From Neobacillus nitrireducens (lineage in GTDB: Bacteria > Bacillota > Bacilli > Bacillales > Cytobacillaceae), in assembly GCF_030915405.1 (NCBI RefSeq), contig NZ_CP133262.1, positions 2,418,001 to 2,482,000 of the forward strand: 64,000 bases of DNA, in the 5' to 3' direction. Both the position numbers and the translations under genes were made by a program. This document shows, in pieces, positions 25,895-34,942 of the stretch (position 1 is the stretch's first letter; each line of letters begins with the position of its first letter). A model generated the notes under the pieces. The model was not told the origin of the DNA, made no database searches, and worked only from the letters and a program-made list of their open reading frames with translations.

Positions 25895-27034
25895 TTATCT
25901 CAATCCTTTAAGTTCCAGTGATAAGATTGATTTCATCTCTTCCAGAACGGTATCTTCATAGGCATGTTTTTTCCCATTAAGTATATCTTGTACTTTAACG
26001 GGCTGGCCGATTGTTGCAGATTCAAGAGCAGCAAATACAACTCCTAATGCTTCCAGGCCTCTCATCGCACTCGAAATAGGTGTTTTATTTTCAGCAATGG
26101 CTTCCCATAATTCTACATAGGAATGAGCGAATGGATGTTCAACGATATTCGGGGCAAACCGCTCAATCAATTCCGGGATCAGAATTTTTTTCCCATCTTC
26201 AAGAGTTGCATGAAGCCCAGGGCGAAGGCATCCCTTACTTCCATAAATCCACACACCTCCGGTCCCTTCACCATGGGCTGATGTAGCACACATCCAATGA
26301 CCGAGTCCTCCATTTGTAAACTTGAAGACCGTAACGGCCGTGTCTTCTCCCGTAGGTTTGACCGTTACATTCCCATTACTTAATTCTTTTTCAAAAATTT
26401 CCGTATAGGCAAAAACTTCATCAATCGAACCATTAATCTCAGTAAAAAAGTGAGTTCTATGAACTCCATGATCATTGATCCAGCCCGCCCCTGCTTGCCC
26501 TTTCATATGACGCCATGGCGTCCCGGCGAAAAATCCGCGATTTAGTGTAACAGTTGCATAATCAATTATGAAAGATACTCGACCAATCAGACCTTCTTTT
26601 ACTGCCTCAGCAATTGCAACATTTTCTGCCCCTAATACGCTGGGTTCGGATAATGTTAAGACTCTATTATACTTTTTTGCATCAGCGATCATTTTCCGGC
26701 CGAAAGACGGGGAAATGGAAAGCGGCTTTTGCATTTGTACATGAAGCCCTGCTGCAAAGCAATCTTCTGCTACTGTATGATGCAAATCATGATTGATCGG
26801 GATGGATACGGCATTTAATTGTTCTTTTTCCAACATCAAACGATATTCCGTATAGACTGCAGGACGGTTGCCTAACCGCTTTTCCACCTCTGAAGCAAAC
26901 TGCTCAGCCCTTTCCTGCTGAATATCACAAACCGCTGACAATTCAAATGTTTCGATCCCGTTTCTTTTTAACTCTTTCAATCCTTCAACATGTGCCATCG
27001 CAATAACACCACAACCAATAAAACCTAGTTTCAT
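25895..27034 (-). CDS. Gfo/Idh/MocA family oxidoreductase (last gene of fructan-type operon)
   Basis: 379 residues. Rossmann start KLGFIGCGVIAMAHVEGLKEL. The usual EKP motif reads QKP (HVQMQKPLSISPSFGRKM): the Lys is kept but the Glu is replaced by Gln. The substrate domain has GWINDHGVHRTHFFTEING. It is the last of six genes starting at 33291 and lies 37 bp behind the PfkB kinase gene. Its sugar is unknown. ATG follows AAGGGAG. Confidence 0.83.
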   Translation of the reverse strand: MKLGFIGCGVIAMAHVEGLKELKRNGIETFELSAVCDIQQERAEQFASEVEKRLGNRPAVYTEYRLMLEKEQLNAVSIPINHDLHHTVAEDCFAAGLHVQMQKPLSISPSFGRKMIADAKKYNRVLTLSEPSVLGAENVAIAEAVKEGLIGRVSFIIDYATVTLNRGFFAGTPWRHMKGQAGAGWINDHGVHRTHFFTEINGSIDEVFAYTEIFEKELSNGNVTVKPTGEDTAVTVFKFTNGGLGHWMCATSAHGEGTGGVWIYGSKGCLRPGLHATLEDGKKILIPELIERFAPNIVEHPFAHSYVELWEAIAENKTPISSAMRGLEALGVVFAALESATIGQPVKVQDILNGKKHAYEDTVLEEMKSILSLELKGLR

Positions 27035-27071
27035 TACATACTCTCCCTTAAACTTATTAAACGGGCCTGAC

Positions 27072-28058
27072 TTAAAGGCTTTTAATCAGTGTATCTTTAA
27101 AACTGTTTATTTCCACTTGGGTCGGCAGGGCAGAAATGGCCCCTACTTTCGTGCAGACCATCGCTCCCACTTTATTACTAAAGGAAATGATTTGTTTTAG
27201 GTGTGCGAAGTCTTCTAAAACACTTTTCGGCTCTTCTGCTTTCGCCAGCTGGTAAAGCGTTGCTCCTACGAAAGCATCCCCCGCACCGGTAGAATCGATT
27301 GCATCAACTACAATACTAGGGATGGTTTCGATGTGATGATTATTTGAAATCAATGTCCCTTCTTTCCCTAACGTAACGGCTACTGCTATTGCCCCTATTT
27401 GATGAAGGGCAGCGATTCCTTCTGTTAAATTATCTACTCCCGAGATAATCTTTAATTCATCATCACTGACTTTGACAAAATCAGCGATTGCGATTCCCTT
27501 TCTTACCAACTTTACAAATTGTTCTCTTCTTCCCTTCCAAAGGTCATGTCTAAAGTTAGGGTCAAATGAGATAAATTTCCCCTTATTTTTAGCATCCTGC
27601 ATTAAATTTAAATAAGTGGTTTGAAATGGATCATCCAATAAAGCAGTCGCTGAGCCAAAATGTAGAATACTAGATTCCATTATTCTTTCTTTATCCAGAT
27701 CGTTCTCCGTTAAGAAAGCATCTGCGCCACGGTTAAAAACAAAATCCCTTTCCCCATTTATTTTTAACGAAACAAATGCTAATGTTGTTGGATGCTCATC
27801 ATCGAGCACAAGCATGGAGGTATCAACATTCACTTCATCTAATGCATTTTTTAAAAAATGCCCAAACGGATCATTGCCAACTTTTCCACTGAATAAGGCA
27901 TTGCCCCCCAGTTTCACAATCGATGCACACACATTCGCAGGGGCTCCCCCAGCCTGTTTTTCAAAATTACGTCCTTTAACTAAGTCAATGTCCACATCTG
28001 TACAGAAAAAATCAATTAGTAATTCTCCGATACAAATGACTGATGAATTCGTTTTCAT
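27072..28058 (-). CDS. PfkB family carbohydrate kinase (fructokinase-like)
   Basis: 328 residues. Substrate-side motif [17 protein letters not shown] near residue 38 and the ATP/anion-hole signature [15 protein letters not shown] with the catalytic Asp near residue 260 are intact. Neighbouring GH32 makes fructose the most likely substrate (product fructose 6-phosphate), but PfkB kinases are hard to call from sequence. ATG at 28058 has AAAGG at 9 bases; a TTG three codons earlier overlaps that site. Confidence 0.85.
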   Translation of the reverse strand: MKTNSSVICIGELLIDFFCTDVDIDLVKGRNFEKQAGGAPANVCASIVKLGGNALFSGKVGNDPFGHFLKNALDEVNVDTSMLVLDDEHPTTLAFVSLKINGERDFVFNRGADAFLTENDLDKERIMESSILHFGSATALLDDPFQTTYLNLMQDAKNKGKFISFDPNFRHDLWKGRREQFVKLVRKGIAIADFVKVSDDELKIISGVDNLTEGIAALHQIGAIAVAVTLGKEGTLISNNHHIETIPSIVVDAIDSTGAGDAFVGATLYQLAKAEEPKSVLEDFAHLKQIISFSNKVGAMVCTKVGAISALPTQVEINSFKDTLIKSL

Positions 28059-28097
28059 TCCCCTCAACCTTTCTTTGTTTAAAAATCATTCTTACTG

Positions 28098-28142
28098 CAA
28101 AAACAAAGCCCTAACTCGAGATATTCGATTAGAGCTTTGCTG
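28098..28142 (-). terminator. Terminator/hairpin after the GH32 gene
   Basis: On the minus strand AAAGCTCTAATCGA and TCGAGTTAGGGCTTT form a long stem followed by GTTTTTG. It lies between the GH32 and PfkB genes, so it may attenuate rather than end the operon. Confidence 0.6.
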
Positions 28143-28152
28143 TAAAATGCAA

Positions 28153-29631
28153 TTACTTCACCCAAATGGAATCTAGCTCGGTTAATTTTAATGAGGATAC
28201 TAGGATCTTTCCTTCATCCGAAAATAAAACAAGCTGTTCATATGGTTTTTTTGGAAAGATTAAGCTAGTGAAAGCGACTTTACCATCTTCAGCAAATACC
28301 TCTATAGATGAAGCATCGATAAAGATTTGTAGATTGATTTTATTATTCTCCATCTTTAAAAAAGCTTCTTGTACGGCCGCGAATGATTCTGAAAAACTAT
28401 TATCCCCAGCTTCTGTACGGTCAACAAATAACTTTTCCATTTCCACATCGTAACGAATTACTGTCTTTTCATCGTCGGAACTTTGTAATACGATACCAAA
28501 GGAATTAGAAGTTTGTTTTTTTAATTCTATATTTACTTCCATTAGTGGACTGAACAGATTAAATATAGCAGGTTGGTTTTTTCCAATTGTTAGATCTTGA
28601 AAAACTTCTGTACCTTTTCGAATCGAATTAATTTCCGGTACCACTCGCTGTACCAAGCGAACTCCCTCCTTACTAGAAGTTAACGATAATTCTCTTGGCA
28701 AGGTCATCGCACTCCGCCATTCTTCCGTTGGTACTTGATTTGCGTAACGCCAGTTACTCATCCAGCCAATATAAATTCTTTTTCCATCTTCAGCTGGGAT
28801 ATCAGACCAACTTACGCCTGCATAATTATCCCTGCCATGATCCATCCAAAGTATTGTTTCATCTGAATTATCATTTACAAAGGTTGTTCCATCAAACTGA
28901 CCTACAAAATACTGGGTCCTTGACCCTTCTTTGAAATCATGGTTATCACCAATGCTGACAAACATGACCCACTTTTGCTTGTTTTTGTCACCATCTACTG
29001 GCAAACGAAACAGGTCGGGACATTCCCAAACGCCTTCATGTGAACCAGCTTTATTTCCAAATTCACTAGCAAACTCCCAATCTTTTAGGTTAGCCGATGT
29101 ATAAATGGTAACGGATTGTCCAGTAGCTAATACCATCACCCATTTATTCGTTTCATCATGCCAAAAAACCTTGGGATCGCGATAATCGGTTATATTGACA
29201 TCAGAGAGGATTGGATTTCCCTCGTATTTAATCCACGTTCTTCCGTTATCATTGCTATAAGCAAGACTTTGGCGCTGGCGTGGTCTGTCGGAATCTGGAT
29301 AGTTATCAGCACTAGTATAAATGGCCACTAACCCAGGTCCATCCTGAAAAAAACCTGATGTGTTATTCCAATCCACAATGGCACTACCAGAAAAAATCGC
29401 TCCATGCTCATCTGGATACAGCCCAATCGGTAGCTGTTTCCAATGAATTAAATCTTTACTAACCGCATGGCCCCAGTGCATCGGTCCCCATGTCGTACCA
29501 AATGGGTGGTATTGATAAAAAAGATGATATTCATCATTAAAAAAGACCATTCCGTTTGGATCGTTCATCCATTTTTCTTCTGGTGAGAAATGAAATTGCG
29601 GACGATGCTTTTCTTTATATAATTGTTCCAT
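28153..29631 (-). CDS. GH32 beta-fructosidase (levanase/inulinase/sucrose hydrolase type), intracellular
   Basis: 492 residues. The five-blade GH32 catalytic domain has the nucleophile Asp24 in WMNDPNG, Asp152 in the RDP motif (ITDYRDPKVF) and acid/base Glu203 in WECPDLF. A C-terminal beta-sandwich follows, ending with the family's FIDASSIEVFAEDGKVAFTS. There is no signal peptide, so it acts on imported oligosaccharides. Exo-fructosidase (SacC-like) and sucrose-6-phosphate hydrolase readings both remain possible; the ABC importer rather than a PTS in the operon favours unphosphorylated fructo-oligosaccharides. ATG follows AAAAGGAG. Confidence 0.88.
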   Translation of the reverse strand: MEQLYKEKHRPQFHFSPEEKWMNDPNGMVFFNDEYHLFYQYHPFGTTWGPMHWGHAVSKDLIHWKQLPIGLYPDEHGAIFSGSAIVDWNNTSGFFQDGPGLVAIYTSADNYPDSDRPRQRQSLAYSNDNGRTWIKYEGNPILSDVNITDYRDPKVFWHDETNKWVMVLATGQSVTIYTSANLKDWEFASEFGNKAGSHEGVWECPDLFRLPVDGDKNKQKWVMFVSIGDNHDFKEGSRTQYFVGQFDGTTFVNDNSDETILWMDHGRDNYAGVSWSDIPAEDGKRIYIGWMSNWRYANQVPTEEWRSAMTLPRELSLTSSKEGVRLVQRVVPEINSIRKGTEVFQDLTIGKNQPAIFNLFSPLMEVNIELKKQTSNSFGIVLQSSDDEKTVIRYDVEMEKLFVDRTEAGDNSFSESFAAVQEAFLKMENNKINLQIFIDASSIEVFAEDGKVAFTSLIFPKKPYEQLVLFSDEGKILVSSLKLTELDSIWVK

Positions 29632-29738
29632 TATTTGTCGCTCCTTTTAATATTTTGATAGATGGAATTATCCTACTAAATTGGAACAAGGCTGTACGTA
29701 TGCTTGTACTGTACAGCCTCAGCCAAATCTTTAATCTA

Positions 29739-31355
29739 TTATTTTGTCGCTCTATCATATCCTGCTTGTTTGATTTTTATCCAATCTTGTAAACCTAAAC
29801 GGTCTAATTCTTTCAAATATCCATCCCACTCTTTTTCCACTTTTCCATTTTGAATCCATTCCGCACGTTTTCTCATCACATAAGCAAACATATCTGTTTC
29901 AATGGTAGTCAGCTTGTCGCTATCTTCTAAGGAGAAGAATACCCTTGGATATATATTTTCTGCAGTCATATGAGGAACCATTACGTCCTTCATTAGCCCT
30001 AATCTCCATGCTGCATCATCTGGTTTGGTGGTAACCTTTCCATAGTACTCATCTAAAATCGCTAATGGTCCGCCGATATTTGTTTTTTGTCTTAATTCCA
30101 CTGGTGCTGTACCTGATAAAGGTAAATGTTTTAACATTCCTGCTGCTTCATCTAATTCAAAAATATTTTGTTGAGTTTTATCACCATACGTACCCCAGTT
30201 ATCTTGAACAGATTGTTTTGGTTCATATAATTGATCAATCCATTTTGCAGTCAGTTCAATGTTCTTATCCGAACTTGTGATAACCATTCTGCCTCTATCA
30301 AATCCCATTCCATTCGTTCTGGCTACATTCACTTGGCCATCTGGACCAGCTAGCGGTTTCATTAGGTCATATTTGTCATTCATACCAGTAATATTTGCTT
30401 TATCCCAAGTGAAATATAAACCATAACGATTATCTTTACCTTTAGATAAATAGGTGTTCCAATCTTGTTCAAATGCTTCCACATCGATTAGACCTTCTTT
30501 ATATAACTCATTGAGAAATTTAATACCCTCTTTATATCCTTCATCTGATGCTGTAAACGTAACTTTACCATCATTGCTTACAACCGTATGATCCCAGTTT
30601 TCTCCTAGACCAAATGAGCCAAATAAGAATGCCAGGTCTTCCCCGCCTGCTTGCTTCCCAATAAACGACATCGGGATTTCATCCGCTTTGCCGTTGCCAT
30701 TTGGATCTTTTGTTTTAAAGGCAATCAATACTTGCTTTAATTCTTCGGTTGTTGTCGGCATTTTTAAACCTAGTTTGTTTAACCATTCCACATTGATCCA
30801 TGGGAAATCATCAACCGAGTGAATACTTTCTTTTCCTGAACCTAACTCCTCAATCCATGGGAAGGAATAAATATGTCCATCAGGTGCCGTCATCATTGCT
30901 TTATATTCAGGGGCAGCCTCTAGAACCTTTTGCAGGTTAGGCATATACTTCTCAATTAAATCTTCAACAGGAATAATTGCCCCATCTTTTGCTAGTTTCA
31001 ATAGATCATGGTCATTAAACCCGGCATCCAGGATGGCATCCGGCAAATCGCCGCTCGCCATTGCTAAGTTTCTTTTCTCAATAAAAGCATCTGAGGTGTA
31101 GTTTTTCCATTTAATATGAACACCTGACTGCTTTTCTAATCGCTTATAAATTAACTTTTTATTAGGGTCAGCTGGAGCTAATGGCGAGCTTTGTGTCATA
31201 AAATTCAATGTCACTTTTTCCTTTAAAGGAAATGATACATTCTTTAGTTTATATTCTTTTGATGATGCTGTTTCACTTTTACTAGCGTTATTGCAGCCTG
31301 AAACTAGTAATACTGATGCAAGTGATACAGCTAGTACTCTTTTTACATTTTTCAT
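29739..31355 (-). CDS. Extracellular solute-binding lipoprotein (LplA/LipO-like)
   Basis: 538 residues. A lipoprotein signal peptide ends in the lipobox VSGC (Cys near residue 21, LASVLLVSGCNNASK). The body matches the large family 1 binding proteins paired with LplB/LplC-type permeases in Bacillus and Paenibacillus, which take complex oligosaccharides and usually lack a dedicated ATPase gene. It is third in the operon after the permeases and just before GH32, suggesting fructan-derived or related oligosaccharides. ATG follows AGGAGG. Confidence 0.87.
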   Translation of the reverse strand: MKNVKRVLAVSLASVLLVSGCNNASKSETASSKEYKLKNVSFPLKEKVTLNFMTQSSPLAPADPNKKLIYKRLEKQSGVHIKWKNYTSDAFIEKRNLAMASGDLPDAILDAGFNDHDLLKLAKDGAIIPVEDLIEKYMPNLQKVLEAAPEYKAMMTAPDGHIYSFPWIEELGSGKESIHSVDDFPWINVEWLNKLGLKMPTTTEELKQVLIAFKTKDPNGNGKADEIPMSFIGKQAGGEDLAFLFGSFGLGENWDHTVVSNDGKVTFTASDEGYKEGIKFLNELYKEGLIDVEAFEQDWNTYLSKGKDNRYGLYFTWDKANITGMNDKYDLMKPLAGPDGQVNVARTNGMGFDRGRMVITSSDKNIELTAKWIDQLYEPKQSVQDNWGTYGDKTQQNIFELDEAAGMLKHLPLSGTAPVELRQKTNIGGPLAILDEYYGKVTTKPDDAAWRLGLMKDVMVPHMTAENIYPRVFFSLEDSDKLTTIETDMFAYVMRKRAEWIQNGKVEKEWDGYLKELDRLGLQDWIKIKQAGYDRATK

Positions 31356-31412
31356 TAAATAGCCTCCTAAGTGTTGTTGTAAGTATTTACATGTTTCTAT
31401 ACTAGCGGCTCA

Positions 31413-32294
31413 TTATTTCAATGAACCTGCCATGACACCTTTTTCGAAGTACTTTTGGAAGAATGGATACATGACCATTAGTGGCAGACTGGAAATGACA
31501 ATCGATGAGTATTTAATCATTTCAGAGAGCTTTTTAAGTTCAGCCATTGCCTGCTGATCACTAATCATTCCAGGACCAGCCTGGTTTTGAATCAATATCG
31601 ATCTTAAAACTAATTGTAATGGGTGCAATTTTGGATCTTCGAGATAAATCATCGCATCAAAATAGGAGTTCCATTGACCAACAAATGCATACATCGCTAA
31701 AACGAAGATGATTGGTTTCGAGAGCGGCAGTACGATTTTAAAAAAGATTAATAGATCTGAGGCTCCATCAACCTTTGCTGCTTCATGCAATTCATAAGGA
31801 ATGCTTTTAAAATAAGTCCTTGCCAGGATAATATTCCATACATTCACGGCTCCCGGTATTAAAATAGCCCAAGGGGTGTTTAACATTCCTAGGTCTTTCA
31901 CTACTAGGTAAGTTGGGATAAGCCCACCGCCAAAGAACATCGTTATAATAAATAATGTCATGAAGAAATTTTTCCCGACAAAACCATTTACCGATAACGG
32001 ATAGGCAGCGAAAATACAGACGACAACAGTAATAACGGCAAATCCTACCGAGTAAAGAATGGAATTGATAAAGCCGCGCACCATTGCATCATTGGATAAA
32101 ATTAACTGATATCCTTTAAAACTCCAATCTGAAAAATTGAATGAAATCCCTTTGTTTAATAGAACGGTAGGATCCATAAATGATGCAAGAACTACATAAA
32201 CCAAGGGAACTAACACGACTAATACAGCGATGCATAGAAAGATATTATTAAAGCCTAATATGATTCGGTCTATGCGGGTGTGCTTAATATTCAT
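31413..32294 (-). CDS. lplC: Carbohydrate ABC transporter permease (LplC-like)
   Basis: 293 residues with six membrane helices and the EAA loop near residue 200 (PYELHEAAKVDGASDLLIFFKIVLPLSKP), the contact site for the ATPase. The C-terminal FFQKYFEKGVMAGSLKG-type ending is typical of this family. No ATPase gene is in the operon; relatives share MsmX-type ATPases encoded elsewhere. ATG follows AAGGAG. Confidence 0.9.
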   Translation of the reverse strand: MNIKHTRIDRIILGFNNIFLCIAVLVVLVPLVYVVLASFMDPTVLLNKGISFNFSDWSFKGYQLILSNDAMVRGFINSILYSVGFAVITVVVCIFAAYPLSVNGFVGKNFFMTLFIITMFFGGGLIPTYLVVKDLGMLNTPWAILIPGAVNVWNIILARTYFKSIPYELHEAAKVDGASDLLIFFKIVLPLSKPIIFVLAMYAFVGQWNSYFDAMIYLEDPKLHPLQLVLRSILIQNQAGPGMISDQQAMAELKKLSEMIKYSSIVISSLPLMVMYPFFQKYFEKGVMAGSLK

Positions 32295-32312
32295 ATCAAG
32301 ACTCCTTTTTTG

Positions 32313-33291
32313 TTAATATAAACCTTCTCCTTCGTTTAATTTCTTGACAATTTTATTTACAACAATTAATAGAATTACGTTTATGACTGAATTAAATAGG
32401 CCAACTGCTGTTGAATAAGCATAGTCACCTGACTGCAAGCCTACCTTATATACATAAGTTGGCAGGATTTCAGATGAAGGTAAATTCATGGAGGTTTGCA
32501 TTAAATAAGCTTTTTCAAATCCAATTGACATGATCCCTCCAGCAGCCAAAATAAATGTTACTGCCATTAATGGTTTCAGTGTCGGTAAATCGATATGGAT
32601 CATTCTTTGGAGAATATTTGCTCCATCAATCGTTGCTGCATTGTGTAATTCAGGGTCAACATTCGCTAAAGCGGCAACGTAGATAATCGATGACCACCCT
32701 GCTGCCTGCCATATACCAGAGATAATATAGATCGATCGGAAGTAATCTGGATTTGACATAAACATAAGCGGCTTTCCTGTTATAAAGCTAACCAGTTGAT
32801 TGATAGGACCTGTTGGTGATAAGAAAATAAATACCATACCAACGATAACAACTACCGAAATAAAATTTGGTGCATAGAGCACAAGTTGAATATTTTTTTT
32901 AATGGCTGCTCTGCGTAATTGATTCAGCATAAGCTGAAAGGATGATTGGGACTGGAAACCCTACGATTAATCCAAAAAAACTAAGTTTAAGCGTATTCAT
33001 AAAGATGTCTGCAAAGTTCGGTGAAGATAAGAATTTAGTGAAATTATCAAAACCGACCCAATCACTTCCTAAAATACCTTTGATGGTACTAAAATCTTTA
33101 AAAGCAATAATCGCTCCATACATCGGTATATATTTAAAAATGATTGTTAGAATAACCGCTGGCGCAACAAGTAAATAAAGATGGTAATTTTTCTTGATAT
33201 ATTCGAGATTGTTTTTAAGTTTCGATGCTGCTTTCTTTTCCGCATGGATCTTTATAGCTGGTTCTTTTTGGACATTTACTATTTCTTGCAA
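32313..33291 (-). pseudogene. lplB: LplB-like ABC permease split by a frameshift
   Basis: Two frames together make one ABC permease. The upstream part (33291 to 32899, TTG start behind GGAGGTT) holds the cytoplasmic N-terminus and first two membrane helices, reading normally to VGFPVPIIL and then stopping after an atypical tail. The downstream part (32930 to 32313) resumes as MLNQLRRAAIKKNIQLVLYA and carries the remaining helices and the EAA loop (HNAATIDGANILQRM). Relatives read through as IILALMLNE, so the break is between codons near 32925-32935; no homopolymer is at the site and the inner ATG has no ribosome binding site. Without the joined protein the importer should fail unless recoding occurs. 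Confidence 0.75.
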
Positions 33292-33412
33292 GCTCTTAAC
33301 CTCCTATCAATTGGCTTTGATTTTATTGCTTTATCTGGTTTTAACTTTAACAAATTTAGAATAGGGGAGAGTTTAATATCTTTGGAAAACGAGGTTTAAA
33401 ATTTTCGGCAGT

Positions 33413-33426
33413 TGAAAACGGTTCCA
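33413..33426. promoter_or_regulatory. Candidate CcpA cre site before the fructan-type operon
   Basis: TGAAAACGGTTCCA matches the cre consensus TGWAARCGYTWNCW with one mismatch and lies about 120 bp before the first gene (33291). The rest of the 33292-33593 gap shows only the terminator at 33478. Confidence 0.45.
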
Positions 33427-33477
33427 TTTTATAAGGACAATTAGACTCTCGATTTAATAAACATCTCAGGAGAATCA

Positions 33478-33510
33478 AAAAAATCTCCTCTAGTACCAGA
33501 ACTAGAGGAG
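33478..33510 (-). terminator. Terminator after the sensor/binding-protein operon
   Basis: CTCCTCTAG and CTAGAGGAG form a perfect stem followed on the minus strand by ATTTTTTTG. Confidence 0.85.
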
Positions 33511-33593
33511 CTGCTATCATAAAATATTATTTTTTTACCGAACGGGTAATTTACATATAGAGAGGCATATTTTTCTAAATTGATGCTCCCTAT

Positions 33594-34916
33594 TTATTTG
33601 ATTTCTTTAAGACCTGTATTGATTTTTTCTACCGCTTCTTTCGCCGCAGTCTTTACATCCTTTCCGCCGATTCCTACATCCTCAAATAATCTCCTAATTG
33701 CATCACTGACAACGGGATATGCAGGAGTAACCGGACGGTTCTTTGAAAATTTTTGAGTTTGCTGTAAAAATATGTTCTTGGGATATTCATTCAGCTCCGG
33801 GAAATCTTTTGCTACAGAGTACCTTGCAGGAACATCACCTGTTATCGTTACATACCTTTTCATTCCTTCATAACCAGTCACATATTTAATAAACTCCCAT
33901 GCTTCCTTAGGGTGTTTTGATTTTGACGTGATTCCAAGCGCCCATCCTCCATTTGGAACAAACTGATACTTCTCCTTTGGCAGTGGGGTCACTCCAAAAT
34001 CTTCTCCCAGCTTGAATTCAGGGTGATTTTTTTCCAAATCTGCCAGTGTCCAAGAACCAAGCACAGTCATCGCAAGTTTGCCTGACTCAAACACAGCTGG
34101 GGGTAATTCAAATGCGGCAACACCATTTTTATGGTATAGATCTTGATAAAATTGAAGGGCCTCTAATGCTTCTTTTGAATCTAAATATCCACTTGCAGTA
34201 GTTCCATCCGGGCTTAAAATATTAGCACCAAACTGCCAAAGAAGCGGTGTTTTAAAATAAGCAGGAGATTCTCCATCATTAAATCCCTGTGCCGGGTCAA
34301 TTCCGATCACGCCTTTTGCAGGATTATTTACTTTTTTTGCTATCTCTAATACTTCATCCCACGTTAAGGGGTTATTGGGGTTTTCTGAAGGAAGAGGTAT
34401 TCCGGCATCTTGCAATAAATGTTTATTGTAGTATAAAGCAATACTTGACTCAACAATCGGTGCAAGGTAAATCTGCCCCTTATAACTAAGTCCTTTTAAA
34501 GTAGAAGCAGGAATATCATCAATCTTCCCCTCTTTTCTCATAAATGGATCAATAGATAATAGCGATCCGGTATTTGCGTATAGAGCCAGTGTAGGGCTGT
34601 CAATTGTCAAAATATCCGGAGGGTTTCCTGCAGCTAGTTCTGTTCGCAGCCTTATTTCATAATTACTATAGGGAATTGACTTCATATTCACCGAAATATT
34701 GGGGTGTTCTTTTTCAAAAGCAGAAACTAATTCTTCAAATGCTTTATTTTCTGCGACGTTCCCGCCATTGCGCCAGAAATTAAGGTGGATTCTGCCTCGA
34801 GCATTCGTTTTATCCACTTTATCTTTTTGGCTGCCAGAGAATGTATCAAAAAAGGACAAAGAATACACTAAAATACTCAAAAGTATAATTGCAAAAACAG
34901 TGAACCATTTTTTCAT
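33594..34916 (-). CDS. Sugar-binding-protein-like protein without lipobox, linked to a YesMN system
   Basis: About 440 residues. The N-terminus has a membrane helix (WFTVFAIILLSILVYSLSFF) with no lipobox Cys, so it is either a secreted or, more likely, a membrane-anchored binding protein. The body is a family 1 solute-binding fold (INFWRNGG-like start, FEKEHPNISVNMKSIPY, AAGNPPDILTIDSPTLA, LGSWTLADLEK, NGGWALGITSKSKHPKEAW). No permease gene adjoins; it lies 27 bp after the response regulator gene. The arrangement kinase-regulator-binding protein suggests a ligand sensor that presents sugar to the kinase; a conventional importer subunit is the alternative. ATG at 34916 has AAAGGG at a suitable distance. 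Confidence 0.75.
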   Translation of the reverse strand: MKKWFTVFAIILLSILVYSLSFFDTFSGSQKDKVDKTNARGRIHLNFWRNGGNVAENKAFEELVSAFEKEHPNISVNMKSIPYSNYEIRLRTELAAGNPPDILTIDSPTLALYANTGSLLSIDPFMRKEGKIDDIPASTLKGLSYKGQIYLAPIVESSIALYYNKHLLQDAGIPLPSENPNNPLTWDEVLEIAKKVNNPAKGVIGIDPAQGFNDGESPAYFKTPLLWQFGANILSPDGTTASGYLDSKEALEALQFYQDLYHKNGVAAFELPPAVFESGKLAMTVLGSWTLADLEKNHPEFKLGEDFGVTPLPKEKYQFVPNGGWALGITSKSKHPKEAWEFIKYVTGYEGMKRYVTITGDVPARYSVAKDFPELNEYPKNIFLQQTQKFSKNRPVTPAYPVVSDAIRRLFEDVGIGGKDVKTAAKEAVEKINTGLKEIK

Positions 34917-34942
34917 CTTCATTCCCTTTCTTTCTTTGAAAC

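Noticed and set aside
31378..31391. TGTAAGTATTTACA as a cre site between permease and binding protein
   Set aside because: The central CG of cre is missing and the site lies inside an operon.
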